Of a DNA stretch of 64,000 nucleotides, positions 57,500 through 64,000 are shown piece after piece. Source of the stretch: JAWKTM01 sp041399085 (GTDB lineage Bacteria > Planctomycetota > Planctomycetia > Pirellulales > Pirellulaceae); contig JAWKTM010000024.1 of the NCBI GenBank assembly GCA_041399085.1, positions 1 through 64,000 of the forward strand, read 5' to 3'. Every line of letters begins with the position of its first letter. Within the stretch, counting starts at the first letter, position 1. Below the pieces are notes generated by a model that saw only the letters and a list, made by a program, of their open reading frames with translations, had not been told where the DNA came from and ran no database searches. Both the position numbers and the translations under genes were made by a program.

Positions 57500-57861
57500 T
57501 GCTTTGTAGCCGCTGAAATTCCGCATTGGGTGACACCGCGCTGTGCGCGGGTCTCGCAGGCTGTGCGCGGGTCTCCCGACCCCAGGCTGTGCGAGGGTCT
57601 CCCGACCCCGCACGTTTTTGACCGCAGGTCTCCCGGCGGTGCGAGGAGACCTTCGGTCGGCTGTTTCGGCGAGGTCGGGAGACCTGCGCCGAGCGCGAGA
57701 TTGAGAGACCTGAGCCGAGCGCTGGCTCCCAGATGCAACTGTCAGGTGATTTACAACGCCCATCGCCGATTCACTTCGCGATGGGCGTATTCATGCGCGG
57801 ACGATCGACTTTCGATATTTTTTGACGTTGAGAAAGGAACGCGGCTCGGCCGCGCGAGGCA
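57500..57861. repeat. Intergenic region with CTGTGCGCGGGTCTCCCGACCCC-type repeats (three direct copies plus inverted parts)
   Basis: CTGTGCGCGGGTCTC starts at 57541; fuller copies of GGCTGTGCGNGGGTCTCCCG followed by ACCCC start near 57559 and 57585. Inverted parts (GGAGACCTTCGGTCGG near 57645 and GGTCGGGAGACCTGCGCC near 57673) follow. The family recurs at 27850-27903. The block separates fae and mtdB. No gene is seen; the mtdB promoter is probably in the last 120 bases, where composition becomes less GC-rich. Confidence 0.7.
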
Positions 57862-58728
57862 ATGAGCAAAGCGAAGATTTTGTTGCAGCTTGATTCCGAT
57901 CCGCAACCCAGCTCGTTCGATTCGGTCGTGGCGATTGATGCGGGGGCCGACCAATTGCTGCGATATGGCGGCGTGCGACCCGAACAGGTTGAGTCGCTGG
58001 TGCATGGAGCGATTTTCACGCGAGGCATCGACGATCTGCGAAGTACCGCGATTTTCGTGGGCGGATCGAACGTGGCGGCCGGTGTTGAGTTGCTGGAAGC
58101 CGTGAAGAAAACGTTCTTCGGACCGATGCGCGTCTCGGTGTTGTTTGACGCCAACGGCGCGAATACGACGGCGGCCGCGGCCGTGTTGGCGGCGGCCAAG
58201 CACGTTTCGCTGGACGGAGCGCGGGCATTGGTCTTGGCCGGGACAGGTCCTGTGGGACAGCGAGCCGCGCGGTTGTTGGCTCGGCAGGGTGCTCAGGTAC
58301 GGATCGCTTCGCGTGATCGGGCGCGGTCGCAAAAAGTTGCGGATGAATTACAGGCTCGGATCGGCGGTGCCAGATTCGATGCCGTGCAAACTTCGACTTC
58401 GGACGAAACCGCAAAGGCACTGGAAGACGTGCAGATCGTGATTGCCGCTGGAGCTGCCGGAGTGGAGTTACTCAGCGAATCGTCGCGGCAACAAGCTTCG
58501 GCTTTGCAAGTCGCCATCGATCTAAACGCCGTCCCGCCGCTGGGCATCGGCGGTTTGAAGGTGACCGACAAGGCCGAGTCGCGTGACGGCGTGATTTGTT
58601 ACGGCGCTATTGGCGTTGGCGGTACGAAAATGAAAATCCACAAGGCTGCGTTGCGCCGACTGTTCGAAGCCAACGACCAAGTGCTCGACGCGGAAGAGGT
58701 GTACGCGATTGGTGAAGGTCTGGGCTAA
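57862..58728 (+). CDS. mtdB: NAD(P)-dependent methylene-tetrahydromethanopterin dehydrogenase (MtdB/MtdC family)
   Basis: The product has 288 residues. The start MSKAKILLQLDSDPQPSSFD and the segment GADQLLRYGGVRPEQVESLVHGAIFTRG (read in parts) are typical of the N-terminal H4MPT-binding domain. GANTTAAAAVLAAAKH and GTGPVGQRAARLLARQGA form the nucleotide-binding domain. It oxidises methylene-H4MPT to methenyl-H4MPT in the cytoplasm, following Fae. Planctomycetes carry the MtdC class as well as MtdB; telling which this is needs a tree, so the symbol is provisional. It is six bases from the convergent zinc-ribbon gene. Confidence 0.92.
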   Translation: MSKAKILLQLDSDPQPSSFDSVVAIDAGADQLLRYGGVRPEQVESLVHGAIFTRGIDDLRSTAIFVGGSNVAAGVELLEAVKKTFFGPMRVSVLFDANGANTTAAAAVLAAAKHVSLDGARALVLAGTGPVGQRAARLLARQGAQVRIASRDRARSQKVADELQARIGGARFDAVQTSTSDETAKALEDVQIVIAAGAAGVELLSESSRQQASALQVAIDLNAVPPLGIGGLKVTDKAESRDGVICYGAIGVGGTKMKIHKAALRRLFEANDQVLDAEEVYAIGEGLG

Positions 58729-58734
58729 GTTGCC

Positions 58735-60195
58735 TCACATCGGCCCCATCACCAACAACACGTACATCGTGATGCCGACCAGCAAAATGCCGAGCGTCCA
58801 GATGACGAGGTTCTTGCGAAAGCGACGAGCGGCGCGTTCCTCCGGTGTTCGCTGACGCAGCTCAACCTCCTCGCCGTGAGCCGAAATTGTCTTAACCGGC
58901 TCGCGCACGGCGACTTGGCCGCCATCGGCTGTTGGAATCAGAATCGAACCGTCGGCCGCCTTGCCGCGCGGCTCGTCGGGTTTCCCAGCGGTGGGCAAGG
59001 CAACTTGCTTAAGCGGACCCGCAGGGACTTCTTCGGCTCCTGGCGGAAGTAGGTCGTCCGCCACACGATTCGTCGGGCGAGAGGCCGACGGTGTCGCCGC
59101 CGTGGCGACGGGCGCGGTATCCGCTCCCGGCGGCAACAGCGAGTCATCCGCGGCGGCAGGAAACGCCGTTTCCGCGCCAGGCGGCAGCAACGTGTCGTCG
59201 CCGGAGCTAGGCGGAAGCATCTCGGCGGCGTGGGTCGGAACGGGTTGTTCGGGCGAGTCGCTCTTGTTCGCTCCTCTATCGACTTCGGCCCCCGGTGGTA
59301 GCAGATCGTCGTTCCGCGGCTTCGACATTTCCGGCACGTTCGTCGATGTCTTTTCCAAAACGTCAGGCGACTTATCGCCGCGCGGCTTCGGCTCTTGCTC
59401 GGTCGATCGCTTTGGTTCGGGTTGTTTGGGAGCCGACACGGGCTCGGCCGGCTTGCTACTTGGCGGCTCGAATCCTGGCGGATACGCGTAAGCTGCTGGT
59501 TGCTGGGACGCGCTGCCTGGCGTGGCTTTCTGGTCGGAAGATTTCGGCGCGGGTTGTTGCTGGGGCGCGGGTTGATGTTGAGGAACTGGTTGTTGCTGAG
59601 GCGCTTCGGCCGACATCCCTGGCGGCAACAGATCGGACAGACGCGGCTGGGCCTTTCCACCGACGGCCGTCTCGCGTTTCTCTTGTTGTTTGGCCGCGGC
59701 ACTTGTGGGACGTCCAGGCACGACGGAATTGAAAGACGGCTTGGGCGGTTCGCTGGGCGGAGGTGCTTCGAACGGCGCTGGCGGCGGCGTTTGCGGTTCG
59801 GGCGCATTGGGCCTTCCGAATTCGGGCAGCACCAATTGCTGTTGGCAATGAGGACAAACGACCTGTTGTCCCGACATTTCGGGCAGCACTTGAAACGGCC
59901 CGGAGCAGAACGGGCAGTTGACTTGTAGGGGCGCTGACGACGGCGCGGCATAACCGCCCGCCTGCGGCTCGGGCGTTGGCGCGGGTGGCGAATATCCGGG
60001 CGGCAGGAAGGAATTGGTCGGCGCTTCAAACTGCGGCGTCGGAGACCAAGTCGCGGGCGAAGGCGATTGGTCGGGCATCGGCGGAGTCATCACGGCTGCA
60101 TGGCACAACGGGCAACTCACCTGTTGACCGGCCAATGAGCTATCCATCGAAAACAGCCCGGCGCAGTGCGGACATGAAAGCTGAACCGTCGACAT
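58735..60195 (-). CDS. Double zinc-ribbon, proline-rich, tail-anchored protein with LLPPG repeats
   Basis: The product has 486 residues. Two zinc ribbons open it: CPHC ... CPLC (residues 8-32) and CPFC ... CPHC (about 94-118). About 330 residues of Pro/Gln/Ala-rich, probably disordered sequence follow, in which LLPPGA-type motifs recur at least five times in acidic context (NDDLLPPGAE, DTLLPPGAET, DSLLPPGADT, DDLLPPGAEE). A single hydrophobic helix (IWTLGILLVGITMYVLLVMG) ends the protein, so it is likely tail-anchored. The repeated short motif suggests multivalent binding to a partner. No enzymatic domain is present. Confidence 0.82.
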   Translation of the reverse strand: MSTVQLSCPHCAGLFSMDSSLAGQQVSCPLCHAAVMTPPMPDQSPSPATWSPTPQFEAPTNSFLPPGYSPPAPTPEPQAGGYAAPSSAPLQVNCPFCSGPFQVLPEMSGQQVVCPHCQQQLVLPEFGRPNAPEPQTPPPAPFEAPPPSEPPKPSFNSVVPGRPTSAAAKQQEKRETAVGGKAQPRLSDLLPPGMSAEAPQQQPVPQHQPAPQQQPAPKSSDQKATPGSASQQPAAYAYPPGFEPPSSKPAEPVSAPKQPEPKRSTEQEPKPRGDKSPDVLEKTSTNVPEMSKPRNDDLLPPGAEVDRGANKSDSPEQPVPTHAAEMLPPSSGDDTLLPPGAETAFPAAADDSLLPPGADTAPVATAATPSASRPTNRVADDLLPPGAEEVPAGPLKQVALPTAGKPDEPRGKAADGSILIPTADGGQVAVREPVKTISAHGEEVELRQRTPEERAARRFRKNLVIWTLGILLVGITMYVLLVMGPM

Positions 60196-60495
60196 GCGGA
60201 CTTCCTGAGCCGCGGACGCCGACGCCCGCAGCGATACGAATCTGTTCCGAGAGTGAGAGAAGGTTCTATCCTAGTTGCCCAGGTTGGTCGCGTTCAACCG
60301 AAGAAAATCGGCGTCCGCAGCTTCCCGCCCCGCATGTTTCAGCCGCCCGATTGAAATTTGAACATGCGAGTCTAGGGTGTTTTTCTATAGATGTGGACAT
60401 TGACATCCGATTATCTGCATGGTAATTTGCGGCTGCCGTGCGCTGCTTTATGGTCGCCGGTCCCGCCCTAATGCAACCGCTGACAGGATTACGTT
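60196..60495. other. Divergent intergenic region before the DUF1553 gene
   Basis: These 300 bases contain no gene. The right part carries the promoter-like pair at 60400-60428; the left part should hold the promoter of the zinc-ribbon gene. Confidence 0.5.
60400..60428 (+). promoter_or_regulatory. Sigma-70-like promoter of the DUF1553/DUF1501 operon
   Basis: TTGACA (60400-60405), a 17-base spacer and TAATTT (60423-60428) form a good housekeeping-type promoter. The predicted start lies about 60 bases before the ATG at 60496. Confidence 0.6.
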
Positions 60496-62718
60496 ATGCG
60501 TAGATCGCTCTGGTGCTTGTTGTTGACGTTGGCCTGCTTTCCGCTGATCGCGCGGGCCGATTCGCCGGACGAACAGTTCGAGAAACAGATTCGGCCGCTG
60601 TTGGTGAACAAGTGCGTCGAGTGTCATGCCGGGCGGACGCCGGAAGGGATGCTGGATCTGTCGAGCAAGAGCGGCCTGCACAAGGGCGGCATGACCGGTC
60701 CGTCACTGTCCGGCAAAAACGTCGACGCCAGCCTGTTGTTCGAGCGGCTAGTGACCGACGACGAAGACCTGCTGATGCCTCCGGGCGAGCGTCTTTCGGA
60801 CGCGGAGATTGCGGCGGTGCGAAAGTGGATCGCCGCCGGCGCGCCGTGGCCCGACGCCAGCGCCGAGATGATGCCCGCTGATTTCGCGACGCAATCCGAT
60901 CATTGGGCGTTTCAACCGATCACGCGTCCGCAACCGCCGTCCGTAGCCAACGAAGCTTGGTGTCGCACGGATATCGACCGATTCATTCTGGCTCGGCAAG
61001 AAGCGGCCGGCGTCGAGCCGGTTGAAGACGCCGATCGAGCGACCTGGCTGCGGCGAGTCACGTTGGACTTAACCGGTTTGCCGCCCACGATCGACGAACA
61101 AGCCGACTTCGCCGCCGACACGTCGGACCAGGCCGAGCAGCGAGTGATCGATCGCTTGCTCGCCAGCCGCGCCTACGCCGAGCGATTCGCCCGTCGCTGG
61201 CTGGATGTCGCTCGATACGCCGACACATCGGGCGATGGCACCGACATGCCTGTTCCCGAAGCTCGCTACTATCGCGACTGGGTTATCGACGCGATCGACG
61301 CCGACATGCCTTACGACCAATTCCTGATCGAGCAACTGGCCGGCGATATCTTGGCCAAGCAAAACCCGGACGATCCCGAAAACTACCGCCACACGATTGC
61401 CACCGGATATATCGCGTTGACTCGGCGATTTGGCAATTCAAAGTACGCCGAGCTGCATCAGATCATCGACGACACGATCGACACCGTTGGCAAGTCGACA
61501 ATGGGGCTCAGCCTGGGATGTGCTCGTTGCCATCATCACAAGTTTGATCCGGTGACGATGGAGGACTACTACGGACTGTACGGTTACTTCGCCAGCACCG
61601 TTTATCCGCATGCAGGCACCGAACATCAAAAGGAACGCAGCGACATGCCGGCGATCACTGTACCGGCCAAGTTGCAATCGTCGATGGAGTCGCATGTGGC
61701 GTGGGCCGTCAGCGACAAGTCCGATCCGGGCGACTCGCCGCTGCACACGGCAGGCGATCCCAGCAAACGCGGGCCGAAGGTTCCGCGCGGCTATCTTGCG
61801 TTCCTGACCGACGACCGCCCCGAAATTCCGAACGACAGCAGCGGGCGTTTGCAGTTGGCCCAATGGATTGCGTCAAAGGACAATCCGCTGACCGCGCGCG
61901 TGATGGTGAATCGCATTTGGCAGAGTCATTTCGGTCGCGGCTTCGTCATCAACCCGGCCAACTTTGGCGTGCAATCGCCGCCGCCCACGCATCCGGCGCT
62001 GCTCGATTATTTGGCCGACGAATTCGTCGCCAGCGGTTGGTCGATCAAGCATATGCACCGGCTGATTGTTTCATCACACGTCTACCGCTTGGCCAGTAGC
62101 GAGTCCGCCGAACAATTGGCGCGGGATCAATCGAACGAATGGCTGTGGCATTTTCCACGACAACGCATGGATGCCGAGACATTCCGCGATTCCATTCTCG
62201 CGGTAAGCGGCCGGCTCCAATCGGGATCGAACGGCCGGCATCCGTTCAAGCCGACGGATCAGTTGAAGTACACCCAAGGCAATCCGTTCTCCGAAGTCTT
62301 TGACCATGAGTTCCGCTCGGTCTATCTGATGACGCCCCGATTGAACCGGCATCCGTTGATGGCGTTATTCGACGGCGCGGATGCGAACACGACGACGGCC
62401 GAGCGTGGCGAATCGACCGTGCCGCTGCAATCGTTGTTCGTCGTCAACGGCGGCTTCGTCCGGGATCAAGCCACGGCGTTCGCCGAACGAATTCAGCAAA
62501 GCGGCGATGATACGGAAGCCCGGTTGGAGCACGCTTGGCGGTTGGCTTACGCCCGCGATTGCTCGGCGGACGAACGGATCGCGGCCAGCTCGTACCTGGA
62601 TCAATACGTCGCCAGCCGCTTGGCCGAAGCGAACGATCCGGCCGCCGCCCAACGCGACGCCTGGATCAGCTTGGCGCGCGTGTTAATCGCCTCGAACGAA
62701 TTCATGTACATCGACTAA
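60496..62718 (+). CDS. Planctomycete cytochrome c DUF1549/DUF1553 protein (PSCyt1-PSCyt2-PSD1)
   Basis: The product has 740 residues and a signal peptide ending IARA. PSCyt1 has a haem-binding CVECH near residue 40 (RPLLVNKCVECH). PSCyt2/DUF1549 follows at about 155-360 (DRFILARQEAAG, LTGLPPT, SRAYAERFARRWLDVARYADT) with a second CARCHHHKFDP near 340. PSD1/DUF1553 ends the protein (TARVMVNRIWQSHFGRGFV, SSHVYRLAS, FRDSILAVSGRL). These very large periplasmic proteins are a planctomycete hallmark, and their electron-transfer role is assumed from the haem motifs. The DUF1501 gene starts 44 bases downstream. Confidence 0.95.
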   Translation: MRRSLWCLLLTLACFPLIARADSPDEQFEKQIRPLLVNKCVECHAGRTPEGMLDLSSKSGLHKGGMTGPSLSGKNVDASLLFERLVTDDEDLLMPPGERLSDAEIAAVRKWIAAGAPWPDASAEMMPADFATQSDHWAFQPITRPQPPSVANEAWCRTDIDRFILARQEAAGVEPVEDADRATWLRRVTLDLTGLPPTIDEQADFAADTSDQAEQRVIDRLLASRAYAERFARRWLDVARYADTSGDGTDMPVPEARYYRDWVIDAIDADMPYDQFLIEQLAGDILAKQNPDDPENYRHTIATGYIALTRRFGNSKYAELHQIIDDTIDTVGKSTMGLSLGCARCHHHKFDPVTMEDYYGLYGYFASTVYPHAGTEHQKERSDMPAITVPAKLQSSMESHVAWAVSDKSDPGDSPLHTAGDPSKRGPKVPRGYLAFLTDDRPEIPNDSSGRLQLAQWIASKDNPLTARVMVNRIWQSHFGRGFVINPANFGVQSPPPTHPALLDYLADEFVASGWSIKHMHRLIVSSHVYRLASSESAEQLARDQSNEWLWHFPRQRMDAETFRDSILAVSGRLQSGSNGRHPFKPTDQLKYTQGNPFSEVFDHEFRSVYLMTPRLNRHPLMALFDGADANTTTAERGESTVPLQSLFVVNGGFVRDQATAFAERIQQSGDDTEARLEHAWRLAYARDCSADERIAASSYLDQYVASRLAEANDPAAAQRDAWISLARVLIASNEFMYID

Positions 62719-62762
62719 CCCGCATCGAAATCCCAGAACCATACACCTTTCGGACTTTCAAC

Positions 62763-64000
62763 ATGACGAAGCTCAATCGACGCGATGCCCTGGTGTTGGG
62801 ATTCTTCGGAGCCGCCGGGATCGCGAGCGGCGCTCGGCCGGCGATGGCTGCCGCAAACGATCCGCTGGCCCCGCGCGACCCGCACTTTGCAGCCAAGGCA
62901 AAACGCGTGATCCAAATCTTCCTGCCGGGCGGCGTATCGCACGTCGATACGTTTGATCCCAAAGCCGCGTTGCAGCGCGACGACGGCAAGGCGATGCGCA
63001 AAGGCCGCGTGTTGGCTGCCAGCCGCTGGGGATTTCAAGCCAGCGGCCAAAGCGGATTGGAAATCTCCGACCTGTTTCCCAAGGTGCGCGAGCATGCGGA
63101 CGAACTGTGCTTGATTCGTTCCATGCACGGCGATAAAGGCGACCACTTCGAGGCCACGCTCAGCATGCACTCCGGCGCGATGGTCGGCGTGTTGCCCGGC
63201 ATCGGAGCGTGGGTCAGCTTTGGCCTAGGCACGGAAAATCCAAACTTGCCGTCGCATGTGGTCTTCTGCCAAAAGCTGCCGTATGCGGGCAGCCAAGCTT
63301 GGAGCTCGAACTTCTTGCCGGCCTATCATCAAGGGACGCGCATTGTGCCGGGCAACGAACCGATCGCGAACCTGAAGCCCGAGTCGCGAGTGGCCCAGCA
63401 GCAACCGTTGGAGCTGGGCTTTCTGCGCGAACTCAATCAACGCCACCTGCAAACGCGTTCGACCGATTCGCGATTGGCCGCGCGGATGTACGCCTATGAC
63501 TCGGCCGTTGGACTGCAAAGCACCGCGCCGGAAGTATTCGACTTGCGCGACGAATCGCAAGCGACCTTGGATTTGTACGGCGTCAAATCGGGCGAGCAAT
63601 CGAGCTTCGGCTGGCAATGCCTCATGGCACGTCGCATGAGCGAACGAGGTGTGCGGTTCATCGAGCTGATCGACAAGGGCGCCAGCGGCAACTGGGACGC
63701 GCATTCCAATATGAAGTCGTATGAGGGCCTGTCGCGAAACATCGATCAGCCGATCGCCGCGCTGCTGCACGACTTGAAACGGCGCGGCTTGCTGGAGGAA
63801 ACGCTGATCGTGTGCTGCACCGAATTCGGTCGCACGCCGGATGTGAAGGAAGATCAACGCGATGGCCGCGACCACTATAAGAACGCCTTCACGTGCTGGC
63901 TCGCGGGCGGCGGCGTGCGTGGCGGTTCGGCTTATGGAGCGACCGACGAGTACGGTGTGAACATTGTCGAAAATCCGGCACACATCCACGACTTCCACGC
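62763..64000 (+). CDS. DUF1501 (sulfatase-like) protein, cut by the right edge
   Basis: The visible 412 residues begin with a Tat-type leader (NRRDALVLGFFGAAGIASG). The body is typical of DUF1501: KRVIQIFLPGGVSHVDTFDPK, IRSMHGDKGDHFEATLSMHSG, LPSHVVFCQ, GWQCLMARRMSERGVRFIEL, NWDAHSNM and LIVCCTEFGRTPDVKE. DUF1501 proteins belong to the alkaline phosphatase superfamily and are nearly always next to a DUF1553 cytochrome gene, as here. The natural end of this gene is outside the window. The substrate is unknown. Confidence 0.95.
   Translation, partial: MTKLNRRDALVLGFFGAAGIASGARPAMAAANDPLAPRDPHFAAKAKRVIQIFLPGGVSHVDTFDPKAALQRDDGKAMRKGRVLAASRWGFQASGQSGLEISDLFPKVREHADELCLIRSMHGDKGDHFEATLSMHSGAMVGVLPGIGAWVSFGLGTENPNLPSHVVFCQKLPYAGSQAWSSNFLPAYHQGTRIVPGNEPIANLKPESRVAQQQPLELGFLRELNQRHLQTRSTDSRLAARMYAYDSAVGLQSTAPEVFDLRDESQATLDLYGVKSGEQSSFGWQCLMARRMSERGVRFIELIDKGASGNWDAHSNMKSYEGLSRNIDQPIAALLHDLKRRGLLEETLIVCCTEFGRTPDVKEDQRDGRDHYKNAFTCWLAGGGVRGGSAYGATDEYGVNIVENPAHIHDFH

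Overview
The window looks like a chromosomal segment of a planctomycete, probably of the Pirellulales type (phylum inferred from gene content; no marker gene was compared). The evidence is the paired 'planctomycete cytochrome c' DUF1549/DUF1553 and DUF1501 genes at the right end, a second such cytochrome gene cut by the left edge, an SHD1-domain exported protein, a FecR-VIT-VWA-TPR giant next to an ECF sigma factor, small 'NPYSPP'-tailed membrane proteins, several zinc-ribbon membrane proteins, a squalene-hopene-cyclase-like gene, and tetrahydromethanopterin (H4MPT) C1 genes. Coding density is high, base composition is GC-rich, and no rRNA, tRNA, prophage, insertion sequence or CRISPR array was seen.

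Layout. 0-3 kb: the edge cytochrome gene and a GntP-type permease with a small membrane partner. 3.2-7.8 kb: a tight four-gene run, fumC, GspE/PilB-like ATPase, CDF metal transporter, NYN nuclease-like protein. 7.8-9.9 kb: an RRM RNA-binding protein with a long leader and a textbook terminator, a SET-domain protein, and a translationally coupled pair of unknown genes. 10-14.3 kb: two tandem purine nucleoside phosphorylase paralogues and a hybrid histidine kinase. 14.7-19.8 kb: a frameshift-ridden oxidoreductase and phosphodiesterase, DedA and PDZ proteins. 20-23.8 kb: terpenoid cyclase plus a DUF116-polyprenyl synthase fusion. 24-27.8 kb: exported carboxypeptidase-regulatory-like protein, FKBP isomerase, FAD oxidoreductase. 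27.8-29.4 kb: a 1.5 kb stretch without convincing genes that carries dispersed repeats and a striking helically phased array of about 26 CAAACG-like units. 29.4-36.4 kb: one giant FecR/VIT/VWA/TPR gene and its ECF sigma factor, both broken by many frameshifts. 36.7-41.9 kb: an HD phosphohydrolase, two membrane proteins and RNase R. 42.2-43.7 kb: a coupled nucleotidyltransferase-like gene pair. 44-54.5 kb: a frameshifted esterase, SHD1 protein, second FAD oxidoreductase, glucose dehydrogenase, hemL, TylF-like methyltransferase, VTT protein and a DNMT2-type methyltransferase. 54.5-58.7 kb: Gfo/Idh/MocA oxidoreductase, ATP-grasp enzyme, fae and methylene-H4MPT dehydrogenase. 58.7-64 kb: zinc-ribbon protein with LLPPG repeats, then the DUF1553/DUF1501 pair, cut by the right edge.

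Functional modules. fae, mtdB and probably the ATP-grasp gene belong to H4MPT-linked formaldehyde oxidation. The cyclase and prenyl synthase genes suggest a hopanoid-like or other cyclic terpenoid product. The tandem phosphorylases suggest purine salvage split between two base specificities. The most unusual signals are the phased array at 28.0-28.6 kb, the two compact zones where frameshifts cluster (14.7-16.9 and 31.7-36.1 kb) among otherwise clean genes, the bacterial DNMT2 homologue, and two coupled gene pairs of unknown function. All domain assignments were read by eye from translated sequence; no database search was run.
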